Shown: positions 16,104 through 24,682 of the stretch, in pieces
How the letters are laid out: every line of letters begins with the position of its first letter
How positions within the stretch are numbered: the stretch's first letter is position 1
From: Gammaproteobacteria bacterium
GTDB lineage: Bacteria; Pseudomonadota; Gammaproteobacteria; Steroidobacterales; GCA-2729495
Direction: 5' to 3'
Length of the DNA: 42,848 bases
Assembly (NCBI GenBank): GCA_014337915.1
Contig: QUBU01000022.1
Location: forward strand, 1-42,848
The notes under the pieces: generated by a model
Seen by the model: only the letters and a program-made list of their open reading frames with translations
Databases searched by the model: none
Told to the model about the DNA's origin: nothing
Position numbers and translations under genes: made by a program

Positions 16104-17117
16104 ATGGACGTCGACGTCATCCTCGACAGCCGTGCATCGGCCGGGGAACTGGCGACGCTCGGCGAGCTGGCCGAGCGTTGCGGTATCAGCGGCCTGTGGG
16201 TGTCGAGCCTCAACGATTCGCGCGACCCCTGGGCGAACCTGGCGCGCACCGCGTTGCGCACCAGCCGCATCACGCTTGGGCCCATCGCGGTGAATCCCTA
16301 CGACACGCATCCGCTGAAGATCGCCGCCAGTCTGCTGACCCTGAACGAGCTGGCCGGCGGGCGCGCGCGGGTCGTCATTGGTGGCGGCGGCGAAGCACTG
16401 CAGGCGCTCGGCCTCGCGCCGGCGCGTCGTGTGCGCGCGGTGCGCGAATGTGCGGCGATCATCCGTGCGGCGGCCAGTCGCGAGCCGGTGGAATTCGGCG
16501 GCGAGATGTACGAGGTGCATGGCTGCCGCTTCGGCTGGGCCACCGCGCCGATGCCGCCGGTGTACATCGGCGCTGGCCAGGCGCAGATGCTGCGCATGGC
16601 CGCCACGGCGGGTGACGGCATCATGATGAGCGACGTACCGCCGGGGCCGGCCGCGCAGGTCATCGCCACGCTGGATGCCGCGCTCGAGGCCGGCGGCAGA
16701 TCCCGCGCCGGCGGTTTCTGGACCAGTGTCTTCACGGCCTGGCATGTCTACGCCGACGAGGCCGAGGCACGGCGCGAGGCACGCCGCTGGCTGTTCCTGC
16801 GCGGCATCTTCCGTCCCTGGCTGCTCGCGGAGTTCCTCGACCCGGACGACGTGCGCCTGGTCATGGGCAGCCGCGCGGCCTTTGCCCGCGCCTTCGCCGC
16901 CGGCAGCCACCAGGTCGAAGGCATTCCCGAGCCGGTGCTCGATGCGCTGGTGGACAACGTCACGCTGTGCGGCACGCCGGCTGCGCTCAATGGCCTCATT
17001 GCCAGGCTGCGACACCTGCGGGAAGCGGGCCTCGGTAGCGTGGCGCTGCGGCTCTATGCGCACCCCGCCGAGTCCATCCGCCTGATCGGCGAGCGGGTGC
17101 TGCCGGCGCTGCTCTGA
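16104..17117 (+). CDS. LLM-class oxidoreductase, probably F420-dependent
   Basis: TIM-barrel protein of 337 residues of the luciferase-like family. Family features are ISGLWVSSLNDSRDP, TSRITLGPIAVNPYDTHPLKIAASLLTLNEL, AGGRARVVIGGGGEA, PPVYIGAGQAQMLRMAATAGDGIMMSD and a C-terminal helix pair. It is more similar to the LLM protein encoded at 23,487-24,554 (shared P-L-K-I-x-x-x-L-L-T-L-N-E and V-x-I-G-G-G-G) than to its direct neighbour, so two sub-types exist. ATG comes five bases after the previous stop, implying one transcript. It is convergent with arfB. Substrate unknown. Confidence 0.83.
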   Translation: MDVDVILDSRASAGELATLGELAERCGISGLWVSSLNDSRDPWANLARTALRTSRITLGPIAVNPYDTHPLKIAASLLTLNELAGGRARVVIGGGGEALQALGLAPARRVRAVRECAAIIRAAASREPVEFGGEMYEVHGCRFGWATAPMPPVYIGAGQAQMLRMAATAGDGIMMSDVPPGPAAQVIATLDAALEAGGRSRAGGFWTSVFTAWHVYADEAEARREARRWLFLRGIFRPWLLAEFLDPDDVRLVMGSRAAFARAFAAGSHQVEGIPEPVLDALVDNVTLCGTPAALNGLIARLRHLREAGLGSVALRLYAHPAESIRLIGERVLPALL

Positions 17118-17148
17118 GCTTGCCCCGGGGCGGGCGCCGCACTGAGCG

Positions 17149-17568
17149 TCAGGCGTCGGGCCCAGGCCTGGCGCGCAGGCGTTTGGTGGCCGCGGCTTTC
17201 TTCTTGCTTTCCAGGCGCCGCTGGCGCGAGGCGCGGGTCGGCCGCGTCGGGCGCCGCGTCTTGCGCTTCACCAGCGCCAGTGCCAGCAGTTCGGCCAGCC
17301 GGGCCAGCGCATCGTCGCGGTTCTGCTCCAGGTTGCGAAAGCGCTGCGCCTTGATGACGATGACGCCATCGCTGCTGATGCGCCGGTCTCGCAGTTCACG
17401 CAGCCGTTCCTTCACCTCCAGCGGTAGCGACGAGGCGCCGATGTCGAAGCGCAGGTGCACCGCGGAGGCGACTTTGTTGACGTTCTGTCCGCCCGCGCCC
17501 TGGGCCCGCACTGCGCTGAGCACGATGTCCGACAGCGGAACGGCGACAGTCGGCGAGACCTGCAGCAT
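17149..17568 (-). CDS. arfB: Alternative ribosome-rescue factor ArfB (YaeJ)
   Basis: Peptidyl-tRNA hydrolase of 139 residues that frees ribosomes stalled on mRNA without a stop codon. The catalytic GGQ sits in RAQGAGGQNVNKVASAV (about 20-36). The release-factor-like domain ends near residue 100 and is followed by the basic tail (KRKTRRPTRPTRASRQRR and KKKAAATKR) that in ArfB enters the empty mRNA channel. Length matches ArfB and is far shorter than RF1 or RF2. ATG at 17568 is seven bases from the inner edge of a long inverted repeat, which may affect its expression. Confidence 0.93.
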   Translation of the reverse strand: MLQVSPTVAVPLSDIVLSAVRAQGAGGQNVNKVASAVHLRFDIGASSLPLEVKERLRELRDRRISSDGVIVIKAQRFRNLEQNRDDALARLAELLALALVKRKTRRPTRPTRASRQRRLESKKKAAATKRLRARPGPDA

Positions 17569-17574
17569 GGGAAT

Positions 17575-17691
17575 GGGGAATTAAAGGGAATTAAGGGGAC
17601 AGTTTACTTATCTGTTCTTGAGATGCGGTCCTGTTTTGAGAATGGTAGTAACAGATAAGTAAACTGTCCCCTTAATTCCCCTTAATTCCCC
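17575..17691. repeat. Long near-perfect inverted repeat, REP/MITE-like
   Basis: Left arm 17575-17616 and right arm 17650-17691 are 42 bases each and complementary at 41 positions, with a 33-base spacer at 17617-17649. The arms are AT-richer than the surroundings, begin with GGGGAATTAA and contain GGGGACAGTTTACTTATC. The arm termini are themselves short near-repeats of TTAATTCCCC. No reading frame is contained. The structure fills the gap between the SEC-C gene and arfB. It resembles the palindromic repeats mobilised in trans by IS200/REP-associated tyrosine transposases (inference), and it could also act as a transcriptional barrier. Confidence 0.85.
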
Positions 17692-17705
17692 CCTTAACTC
17701 CTCAG

Positions 17706-17903
17706 TCAGCTGGCGGCGCCGTGGCACTTCTTGTATTTCTTGCCGCTGCCGCAGAAGCAGGGATCGTTGCGACCGAGCTTCGGCGTGTCGCGGCGATAGG
17801 GTTCGGCCGGTTCGTGGTGGTGGTCGTGGTCATGGTCGCAGTCGGGGCCATGCACATGGGGTTCTGCCGGGGCGGGTTGTCGCTTCTGGGTCACGCGGGT
17901 CAC
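17706..17903 (-). CDS. SEC-C motif mini-protein with His-rich segment
   Basis: Protein of 65 residues. The C-terminus holds a SEC-C zinc motif, C49-F-C51-G-S-G-K-K-Y-K-K-C60-H61, as at the end of SecA and in many small unknown proteins, where it binds zinc and often ribosomes or SecB. The N-terminal half carries a His/Asp-rich tract (about 16-30) likely to bind metal as well. The frame has no ATG; a GTG at 17903 is used here and another at 17894 is possible. It follows fbiC by 22 bases on the same strand and is probably co-transcribed with the F420 genes. A specific role is unknown. Confidence 0.75.
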   Translation of the reverse strand: MTRVTQKRQPAPAEPHVHGPDCDHDHDHHHEPAEPYRRDTPKLGRNDPCFCGSGKKYKKCHGAAS

Positions 17904-17925
17904 CGTGGATCGTGGTTGTGGGGTC

Positions 17926-20310
17926 TCAGGAGGCAGCCTGGTAGTCGCGCGCGGCGCGGAAACTCATGGCCGCGAGTTCGGGTGCGTCGTAGGACTGCGC
18001 GATGCGTGCGGCCGGCGGCTCGCCGTAGAGCGTCGTGCGCTGGCGCGGCTGGCGGCCGACGCTGCGGATCAGGGCGTCCATGCGTTCGGGCGGCAGTTCC
18101 TGGCCGTGGGCCGCGCCGGCGGCGCGCGAGATCGATTCGTTCATCAGCGTGCCGCCGAGGTCATTGACCCCGGCCTGCAGCAGCTGCGCTGCGCCGGCTT
18201 CGCCGAGCTTGGTCCAGGAGGCCTGGATATTGGGGATCAGCGGGTGCAGTGCCAGCCGCGACACTGCATGCATCAGCCGCGCCTCGCGCCAGGTCGGGCC
18301 CGGGCGTGCGCGGCCGCGACGGTAGAGCGGTGCCTCCATATGCACGAAGGGCAGCGGCACGAATTCGGTGAAGCCGCCGGTCTGCTGCTGCAGGTCGCGG
18401 ATCGCCAGCAGGTGGCGCGCCCAGTGCCGTGGTGCCTCGAGGTGGCCGAACATGATGGTCGCCGTGGTGCGCAGGCCGACCTGGTGCGCGGTCGCTACCA
18501 CGTTGAGCCACTGCAGGGTATTGACCTTGTCCGGGCAGATCTGCCGGCGCACCTCGTCGTCGAGGATCTCGGCGGCGGTGCCGGGCAACGTGCCGAGGCC
18601 CGCATCCCGCAGCTGGCGCAGGAACGCCTCCACGCCAATGCCCAGGGTGCGCGCGCCCTGGGTCACCTCCAGCGGTGAAAAGGCATGCACGTGGATGCCC
18701 GGCGCGGCTTCCTTCACCGTGCGCAGCACGTCGAGGTAGGTCTGGCCGGTGAATGCCGGGTGGATGCCACCCTGCAGGCAGACTTCCGTGGCGCCGCGGT
18801 CCCAGGCTTCAGCCGCGCGCCGGCCGATCTCGGCGAGGTCGAGCACGTAGGGCGCGCCGCGCAGGTCCTCGTCGGCCTTGCCCTTGGCGAAGGCGCAGAA
18901 CTGGCACTTGTAGGCGCAGAGGTTGGTGTAGTTGATGTTGCGATTGACGACGTAGCTGACCGTGTCGCCACAGGCCTCCGCGCGCAGCGCATCGGCGGCC
19001 GCGCAGAGGCGATCGACATCCGCGCCACGTGCTGCGAACAGCCGCTCGAGGTCCGGGGCATCGAGGCGTTCGCCGGCCCGTGCCCGGGCCACGGCCGCCG
19101 CGATGGCGCGATCGGCGAAGCCGCCGCTGGCGGCGGCAGCCGCCGGTGCGCGCGACCTGCTGTCGCCCGCGGCCCAGCTGTCGTCACGGGCGAAGCCTGC
19201 GGCATCGGCATGGCGCAGCACCGCGGTGACGAGGCTCGCATCCAGCCAGTGCTGGCGCTCGCGCAGGTAGGCCGGGTAGAGCGTCAGCCGTTCCACCAGC
19301 GTCTTGCCGGCGGCTGCGGTCTGCTGCGCGAGTTCGGTGAGTTGTGGCCAGGGAGACTCCGGGTTGACATGGTCCGGCGTCACCGGCGAGACGCCACCCC
19401 AGTCATTGATGCCGGCCGCGATGAGTTCGCCGAGCCGGCCCTCGTTGAGGTTCGGCGGCGCCTGGATGTTCATCGCGGGGCCGAACAGCAGCCGCGCCAC
19501 GGCGATGGTCCACTGTAGCTCGGCGAACGGCGGTGGCGGGGCAGCGGCGAGCTTGGTGCCGGGCTTGGGCACGAAGTTCTGGATGATGATTTCCTGCAGG
19601 TGGCCGTGGCGGCGGTGGCTGTCGCGCAGGGCCACCAGGCTGTCGATGCGCTCGCGCCGTGTCTCGCCGATGCCGACGAGCAGGCCGGAGGTGAGGGCGA
19701 CGCCGGCGACGCCGGCATCCTCGATGGCCTTGAGGCGCACCTCCGGCAGTTTGTCCGGGGAGCCGAAATGCGGGCCGCCGCGCGCGGCGAGCCGCGGGCT
19801 GGCCGACTCCAGCATGATGCCCATCGAGGGCGCCACCGTGCGCAGCGTGCGGTAATCGTCGGCGGCCAGCACGCCGGGATTCAGGTGCGGCAGCAGGCCG
19901 GTTTCCTTCAGCACGCGCTCCGCCATGGCGCGCAGGTAGGCCAGTGTGGAGGAGTAGCCCAGTGCCCTGAGCGCATCGCGCGCGGTGCGGTAACGCAGCT
20001 CCGGCTTGTCGCCCAGGGTGAACAGCGCCTCGCGGCAGCCCTGAGCCTGGCCGGCCCGGGCGATCGCCAGCACCGCCTCGGGATCGAGGTAGGCCGCCTG
20101 CAGGCGCCGCGGCGTCTTGGCGTAGGTGCAGTAGTGGCAGACATCGCGGCAGAGTTCGGTCAGCGGGATGAAGACCTTGCGCGAGTAGCTCACCACCGCG
20201 CCATGCCCGCTGTCACGTGCCGCCGCCGCGGCGGCGAGGAGTTCGGGCAGGGGCATGGCCGCCGCCTGGTCCGCAGCCTGCGCGCCGTCGAGTTGCTGCC
20301 AGTCTGTCAT
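17926..20310 (-). CDS. fbiC: FO synthase, fused CofG-CofH (FbiC)
   Basis: Two-domain radical SAM enzyme of 794 residues that makes the deazaflavin FO (7,8-didemethyl-8-hydroxy-5-deazariboflavin) from tyrosine and 5-amino-6-ribitylaminouracil. The N-terminal CofG half has its cluster cysteines C54-x3-C58-x2-C61 ([13 protein letters not shown]). The C-terminal CofH half has [12 protein letters not shown] near residue 470. This fusion is the bacterial (FbiC) form; archaea usually keep two genes. The ATG at 20310 is chosen; a GTG eight codons upstream at 20334 would overlap cofC. It is last of the five contiguous F420 genes before the SEC-C gene. Confidence 0.95.
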   Translation of the reverse strand: MTDWQQLDGAQAADQAAAMPLPELLAAAAAARDSGHGAVVSYSRKVFIPLTELCRDVCHYCTYAKTPRRLQAAYLDPEAVLAIARAGQAQGCREALFTLGDKPELRYRTARDALRALGYSSTLAYLRAMAERVLKETGLLPHLNPGVLAADDYRTLRTVAPSMGIMLESASPRLAARGGPHFGSPDKLPEVRLKAIEDAGVAGVALTSGLLVGIGETRRERIDSLVALRDSHRRHGHLQEIIIQNFVPKPGTKLAAAPPPPFAELQWTIAVARLLFGPAMNIQAPPNLNEGRLGELIAAGINDWGGVSPVTPDHVNPESPWPQLTELAQQTAAAGKTLVERLTLYPAYLRERQHWLDASLVTAVLRHADAAGFARDDSWAAGDSRSRAPAAAAASGGFADRAIAAAVARARAGERLDAPDLERLFAARGADVDRLCAAADALRAEACGDTVSYVVNRNINYTNLCAYKCQFCAFAKGKADEDLRGAPYVLDLAEIGRRAAEAWDRGATEVCLQGGIHPAFTGQTYLDVLRTVKEAAPGIHVHAFSPLEVTQGARTLGIGVEAFLRQLRDAGLGTLPGTAAEILDDEVRRQICPDKVNTLQWLNVVATAHQVGLRTTATIMFGHLEAPRHWARHLLAIRDLQQQTGGFTEFVPLPFVHMEAPLYRRGRARPGPTWREARLMHAVSRLALHPLIPNIQASWTKLGEAGAAQLLQAGVNDLGGTLMNESISRAAGAAHGQELPPERMDALIRSVGRQPRQRTTLYGEPPAARIAQSYDAPELAAMSFRAARDYQAAS

Positions 20311-20324
20311 CGTGTTCGCCGTTT

Positions 20325-20981
20325 TCAGCCGCACGCCCGCAGGCGCGCGCAGATGCCGCTGTGTTCGAGGTACTCGCGCGCCGTTCCGCCATCCGGTTGC
20401 GCGCAGAGCCAGCGCACATCATCCACGGTGTCGAGGTCGCGCGCAAAGCCGGGCAGTGCCAGCAGGCGGGCGGCGACACCGCGCTCCCGCGCGGCCTGCA
20501 GGTGCGCCTGCGCGCTGTCCGGCCCGAAGCGGCAGGGCGCCGCAGCGGGCGGCGTCATCACCAGGGCGTTGGTGCCACCGTCCGCGGCAGCCGGCACCAC
20601 CGTGACGCCGCTGCCATGGCCGGCGAGCAGGGTCTCGAGGTCCGCTGCGGCCAGCAACGGCAGGTCGGCGGGCACGACCACCACGGTCTGCACACCTTCG
20701 CCGGCCAGCTGGGCCATGGTAGCGTCCACGTTGCCGGACAGGCCGAGCGCTGGATCATCGGGCAGCCAGCGGCAGCCGTTGGCCTCGGCCAGGGCGCGCG
20801 CCGCGGCATCGCCAGTGACCACCGCCACCGCATCGATGCCGCGGGCGGTCTTGGTGGCTTCGATGACGGATTGCACCAGGCAGCGCGCCAGGGCGGCGCG
20901 TTCGCTGGCGTCGAGGGTTGCTGCCAGGCGGCTCTTCGCGCCGGTCAGCGACCGGACCGGTAACAGTGCCCAGGTGGTCAT
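20325..20981 (-). CDS. cofC: 2-phospholactate (or related) guanylyltransferase CofC
   Basis: Nucleotidyltransferase of 218 residues that joins GTP to 2-phospholactate, or in other bacteria to phosphoenolpyruvate or 3-phosphoglycerate, giving the activated donor for CofD. Signature segments: N-terminal LLPVRSLTGAKSRL (GTP loop), VVTGDAAARALA, LSGNVDATMAQL and VVVPADLPLLAAADLETLL, then DGGTNALVMTP and the C-terminal FARDLDTVDDVRWL. The residues that decide which acid is used cannot be judged by eye, so the F420 subtype is open. ATG at 20981 lies 10 bases after the cofD stop codon. Confidence 0.92.
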   Translation of the reverse strand: MTTWALLPVRSLTGAKSRLAATLDASERAALARCLVQSVIEATKTARGIDAVAVVTGDAAARALAEANGCRWLPDDPALGLSGNVDATMAQLAGEGVQTVVVVPADLPLLAAADLETLLAGHGSGVTVVPAAADGGTNALVMTPPAAAPCRFGPDSAQAHLQAARERGVAARLLALPGFARDLDTVDDVRWLCAQPDGGTAREYLEHSGICARLRACG

Positions 20982-20991
20982 GCGCCGGCGG

Positions 20992-21963
20992 TCACGGGCG
21001 ACGCAGCGTCGCGGCGAACTCCAGCGCGAAGCGCGCCAGCGTCATGCGGTCTTCCAGCGTCTGCATCACCGTCGACGTGGTGATGGCACGGATGCCCAGC
21101 GCCTCGACCGCCGCCACTTCGCCGGCATCGGCATGGTCGAGGACCAGGCCATCGATGAGGCCCCGGTAATGGCGCGCGATGCCCACCTGGTTCACCGGCA
21201 TGCCCAGTTCAGCCATGATCTTCGCCGTCGGGCCCTTGATGGCCTGCCCGGCGACGATGGGCGAGACCGCGACGCGCGCGACGGTGCTTTTCTCCAGCGC
21301 GGCACGCAGCGCCGGTATCGCCAGTATCGGGTCGATGCTCAGCCAGGGATTTGAGGGTGCGATGAGGATGGCGCGCAGCCCGGGATCGCCCAGTGCCGCC
21401 ATCGCCGTGGCTGGAGGCACGGCCTCGGCTGCGCCGGCAAAGCGCACCTCGCTCACCACCGGCTGCGCGCGCTGGCGCACGAAGTAGTCCTGGAAGGCGA
21501 GCACACCCGCGTCCGTCACTACCCGCGTCTGCACGCGACGGTCGCTGGCCGGCACGATGTGGCTGCCGATGCCGAGCCGCTGGCAGGTCTCGCGCGTGAT
21601 CGTCGAGAGAGCGTCCCCGGCCTCCAGGCGCCGGCTGCGTTCGACGTGGCTGGCGAGGTCGCGGTCGCCGAGGCGGAACCAGGTCTCGCCGCCGAGGCGC
21701 TCCAGCTCCGCCATGAAATTCCAGGTCTCGTCGCGCCGCCCCCAGCCCGTATCCGGGTTCACAAGGTCCGCGAGCGTATAGATGAGTGTGTCGATGTCGG
21801 GCGAGATGGCGAGCCCGAGGTGGCGGAAGTCATCGCCGATGTTGGCGATGATGGTGAGCGCAGCCGGCGGCAGCGCGCGGTGCAGGCCGAGCGCCAGCTT
21901 GGCGCCGCCGACGCCGCCGGAGAGGAGCACCACGCTGTCGGTCGCCTGCACCATGGTCGTCAT
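20992..21963 (-). CDS. cofD: 2-phospho-L-lactate transferase CofD
   Basis: Transferase of 323 residues that moves the phospholactyl-type group from CofC's product onto FO, giving F420-0 (or its dehydro or glyceryl form). It opens with the nucleotide-binding glycine loop S-G-G-V-G-G-A-K (15-22), then ANIGDDFRHLGLAISPDIDTLIYTLADL, GDRDLASHVERS, IAPSNPWLSIDPIL and SPIVAGQAIKGPTAKIM, all hallmark blocks. The start gives MTTMVQ; a second ATG three codons in is equally possible. The CofE stop lies 3 bases upstream, so the four genes npdG-cofE-cofD-cofC are closely packed. Confidence 0.95.
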   Translation of the reverse strand: MTTMVQATDSVVLLSGGVGGAKLALGLHRALPPAALTIIANIGDDFRHLGLAISPDIDTLIYTLADLVNPDTGWGRRDETWNFMAELERLGGETWFRLGDRDLASHVERSRRLEAGDALSTITRETCQRLGIGSHIVPASDRRVQTRVVTDAGVLAFQDYFVRQRAQPVVSEVRFAGAAEAVPPATAMAALGDPGLRAILIAPSNPWLSIDPILAIPALRAALEKSTVARVAVSPIVAGQAIKGPTAKIMAELGMPVNQVGIARHYRGLIDGLVLDHADAGEVAAVEALGIRAITTSTVMQTLEDRMTLARFALEFAATLRRP

Positions 21964-21966
21964 CGC

Positions 21967-22731
21967 TCAGCGAAACAGGTCTTCCGCGCGCGGTCGCAGC
22001 ACCACGCGCGCCGGCGTATCGGCGCCGCCGCCACCGGCGCCGCGCAGCAGGACCACCGGCCAGCCCTCGGCGGCCTCGCCCATCACCAGCACCGCGGCCG
22101 CGGCCAGGCTGTCCGCCGGCGCGATCTCGCTCACCTGCAGCGGCCGTCCGGCGAGGTCCTGGCGCCCGCGCAGGTCGGCAAATGGCGCCACGCCTGCCGT
22201 GCCGATGGCAATGCCGACGGTGCCGCGGCGCCAGGCACGGCCGACGCTGTCGGTGATGATGACACCAAGCGTGGCGCCGCTCACCTGCTGCAGCGCCTGG
22301 CGCAGGCGGACCGCCGATGCATCCGGATCCTCGGGCAGCAGCAGCACGGTCTCGTCGTCGCCGCCGAGGTTGGAGCGGTCGATGCCGGCGTTGGCCAGCA
22401 CGATGCCGAGCCGGTGCTCGGCGATGAGCAGGTCCGGCCGCGTGCGCAGGATCGCCTGCGACTCCTGCAGGATCAGTTCGACCAGCCGCGGGTCCTTGCG
22501 GGTCTCCGCAGCCAGCGCCTGCGCCCGCGCCGAGGGCTGTACGTCGGCCAGGCGCCGCTGGCGGCCCTCGGCCTTGGAGACAATTTTCTGCGTCACGGCC
22601 AGCACGTCGCCGTCCGCCAGCACCAGCCCGGCACGCTCCAGTGCCGCGGCGATCAGTGCCGCGAGGTCATCGCCGGGCCGGATGGCGGGCAGCCCCGGCA
22701 GCGGCGTGAGTGAAAGCGCGGGGGTGGTCAT
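21967..22731 (-). CDS. cofE: Coenzyme F420-0:L-glutamate ligase CofE
   Basis: GTP-dependent ligase of 254 residues that adds glutamates to F420-0. Typical blocks are PGLPAIRPGDDLAALI, VLAVTQKIVSKAEGR, LVELILQESQAILRTRPDLLI, the H-R-L-G-I-V-L-A-N-A-G-I-D-R-S-N segment and IITDSVGRAWRRGTVGIAIG. It is stand-alone, whereas actinobacterial FbiB carries an extra FMN domain at its C-terminus. The frame is open 27 codons further upstream into npdG, but the ATG at 22731 puts residue 1 five to ten residues before the first conserved strand, as in homologues. Confidence 0.94.
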   Translation of the reverse strand: MTTPALSLTPLPGLPAIRPGDDLAALIAAALERAGLVLADGDVLAVTQKIVSKAEGRQRRLADVQPSARAQALAAETRKDPRLVELILQESQAILRTRPDLLIAEHRLGIVLANAGIDRSNLGGDDETVLLLPEDPDASAVRLRQALQQVSGATLGVIITDSVGRAWRRGTVGIAIGTAGVAPFADLRGRQDLAGRPLQVSEIAPADSLAAAAVLVMGEAAEGWPVVLLRGAGGGGADTPARVVLRPRAEDLFR

Positions 22732-22768
22732 GCTGGCAATGGCGGGCGTCCGGCGGGCGCCGGCGCCC

Positions 22769-23452
22769 TCAGCCGCCCGCGTGGCCGACGCCGGCGATGC
22801 GGATGCCGGCATGCTCGCTCTTGTAGTGCTTGTTCATGAAGATCAGCACCGAGGTCAGGGCCTCCATGGCAGCGGAGTTGGCGAGCGGCCCCGCATGCCA
22901 GGCGCGCAGCCCGGCGCGGTGCGCCAGGCCGATGACGGTCTCGCGGGCGTCAGCCCTGTCGCCGGCGACCAGCACGTCGCAGCCGGGATCGGCGTCCGCG
23001 GCGAGCACATCGGCGGCCACGTTCTGGAATGCCGAGACCACGGTGGCCTCGGCGCCGACGATGGCCTGGGCGATGAGCGCGGCGCAGCCTTCGGCCGGCA
23101 GCTGCACCCGCATGACCTTCGGCGGCACCAGCGGCACGGTGGCATCGACGAGGATCTTTCCCTTCAGGGCGTCGCGGATGGCTTCGAGGGTCGGCCGCTG
23201 GTGCGCGAAGGGCACGGTCAGCACCACCACCTCGGCGGCGGCCGCGGCCTCCGGGTTGGCGTGGCCGCTGACGGTCGCACCGGGCAGGGCGGCGGCGAGG
23301 GCGGCCGCGGCTTCAGCCGCTTTGGCCGCATCGCGCGAACCGATGTGGACGGCGAGGCCGGCGCGGGCCCAGCGGCGGGCCAGGCCGCCGCCGAGTGCAC
23401 CGGTGCCGCCGATGACCGCGACGCTGCGGATCGTCTGGGTGGGGGTGTTCAT
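22769..23452 (-). CDS. npdG: NADPH-dependent F420 reductase
   Basis: Rossmann-fold enzyme of 227 residues that exchanges hydride between NADP(H) and F420. The NADP site is V-I-G-G-T-G-A-L-G-G-G (13-23) with SRDAAK after the second strand (GSRDAAKA), the usual NADP phosphate-binding position. VVVLTVPFAHQ, KILVDATVPLVPPKV, VVSAFQNVAADVLA, DVLVAGD and ANSAAMEALTSVLIFMN follow in the family order. It keeps cellular F420 reduced for the LLM enzymes. It lies between the LLM gene (34-base gap) and cofE (37-base gap) on the same strand. Confidence 0.93.
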   Translation of the reverse strand: MNTPTQTIRSVAVIGGTGALGGGLARRWARAGLAVHIGSRDAAKAAEAAAALAAALPGATVSGHANPEAAAAAEVVVLTVPFAHQRPTLEAIRDALKGKILVDATVPLVPPKVMRVQLPAEGCAALIAQAIVGAEATVVSAFQNVAADVLAADADPGCDVLVAGDRADARETVIGLAHRAGLRAWHAGPLANSAAMEALTSVLIFMNKHYKSEHAGIRIAGVGHAGG

Positions 23453-23486
23453 GGGCGCCCATTGTAGGCGGGCGCGCAGCCTGGCG

Positions 23487-24554
23487 TCACGGCGCCGCCG
23501 GGGCAGGCGGTCCCTCGTAGCGTTCGAATGCTGGCAGCAGCCGTTCGGCCAGGATCTTCAGTCCCGCCATGGGCTCGTCGAACAGCCGGATCGACAGCTC
23601 GGTCAGGCCGGCGCGTTCGAATACGCGGAAGCGCTCGATCTGGGCGTCGATGGCGTCGAGGCCGCCGGCCGAGGAGCAGGCGGCGATCAACCGGCTGACG
23701 ATGGATTCCGGCACGTCCTCGATCACGCCGCTGCGGGTCCAGAACGCCTTGGCGAAGTTCTGCCACTTGTCGATCACCAGCTGGCGCTCCTCCGGCGTCA
23801 CGTAGGGCAGCATGTCGTACTTCGGTGGCAGCAGTTCGCCGCGAAACACCAGTTCGCGGCGCGCCTCGTACAGGGACTTCGCCGGGTCTTCCTTTATATG
23901 CCAGGCCCAGAAATTGCTGACGCGGAAGTCCGCCGCCGGCGACTGGCGCTGCGCCAGACCCCGGCGCAGGGCTTCCATGTGCTGGCCGATCTTCTCCGGC
24001 GTGACGTCGCTCATCTGCGTGCCGTCGGCAACGCGCCCCGCCATTTCCAGCATCTTCGGCCCGGTGGAGCAGCTGAACACCCGGGCCGTGGGCGCCTTCT
24101 TCCAGGCATGGCGGAACGGCCGTGTGACCTTGAACACCTCGCCGGGATAGCCCATGCACATCTTGCCCGACACCACCGCGCGGGTGATCTCCACCGCCTC
24201 GCGCACGCCGCGTACCATGCGCTGCGCCTTCGGGTCGAAGGTGATGCCGCAGGCGCCCATCACCGAGCCGCCGCCGCCAATGGCCACCACGGCCCGGCCC
24301 TGGCTGAACTCGTTGAGGGTCAGCAACGCATTGCCGATCTTCAGCGGCTGCATCTCATAGGGGCTGATCGCCAGCACGCCGAGCCGGATGCGCCGGGTAG
24401 CCAGCGCCGCAGGCACCAGCATCATGAAGGCATCCGGGTTCTGGTGGTAGTTCGAGTGCCACAGGGTGCGGAAGCCGTAGTTCTCCGCGGCGACCGCGAG
24501 TTCGGTCACCTGTGTGGCACTCAGGTCCGGTTCGAGGATGATGTCGATCTGCAT
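23487..24554 (-). CDS. LLM-class F420-dependent oxidoreductase
   Basis: Luciferase-like TIM-barrel protein of 355 residues and the first gene of the F420 operon. Blocks: MQIDIILEPDL, TLWHSNYHQNPDAFMML, RRIRLGVLAISPYEMQPLKI, LLTLNEFSQGRAVVAIGGGGSV, GPKMLEMAGRVADGTQMSD and LSIRLFDEPMAGLKILAERLLP. It is a paralogue of the gene at 16,104-17,117. Being directly upstream of npdG, it is the best candidate for the operon's dedicated F420H2 consumer. Substrate unknown. Confidence 0.85.
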   Translation of the reverse strand: MQIDIILEPDLSATQVTELAVAAENYGFRTLWHSNYHQNPDAFMMLVPAALATRRIRLGVLAISPYEMQPLKIGNALLTLNEFSQGRAVVAIGGGGSVMGACGITFDPKAQRMVRGVREAVEITRAVVSGKMCMGYPGEVFKVTRPFRHAWKKAPTARVFSCSTGPKMLEMAGRVADGTQMSDVTPEKIGQHMEALRRGLAQRQSPAADFRVSNFWAWHIKEDPAKSLYEARRELVFRGELLPPKYDMLPYVTPEERQLVIDKWQNFAKAFWTRSGVIEDVPESIVSRLIAACSSAGGLDAIDAQIERFRVFERAGLTELSIRLFDEPMAGLKILAERLLPAFERYEGPPAPAAP

Positions 24555-24631
24555 CTGGTTGCTTCCGCTGGTGGCTGGCAGTCCGGGAGCAGCTTACCTG
24601 GCGCGACCATGGCGCGCGGCAACTGCCTGTT

Positions 24632-24649
24632 CCACCAGCCAGGTGGTGG
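24632..24649. terminator. Weak hairpin between two minus-strand genes
   Basis: CCACCA and TGGTGG, separated by six bases, lie after the stop of the small membrane protein gene and before the LLM gene. Could end the upstream transcript; short and without a U-run. Confidence 0.25.
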
Positions 24650-24682
24650 ACAGGCGTGCTCGCAGGCGGGCGGCTGCCGCGC

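Noticed and set aside
22732-22812. Extended N-terminus of cofE (27 residues)
   Set aside because: It overlaps the npdG 3' end and is Ala/Arg-rich without similarity to the CofE N-terminus.
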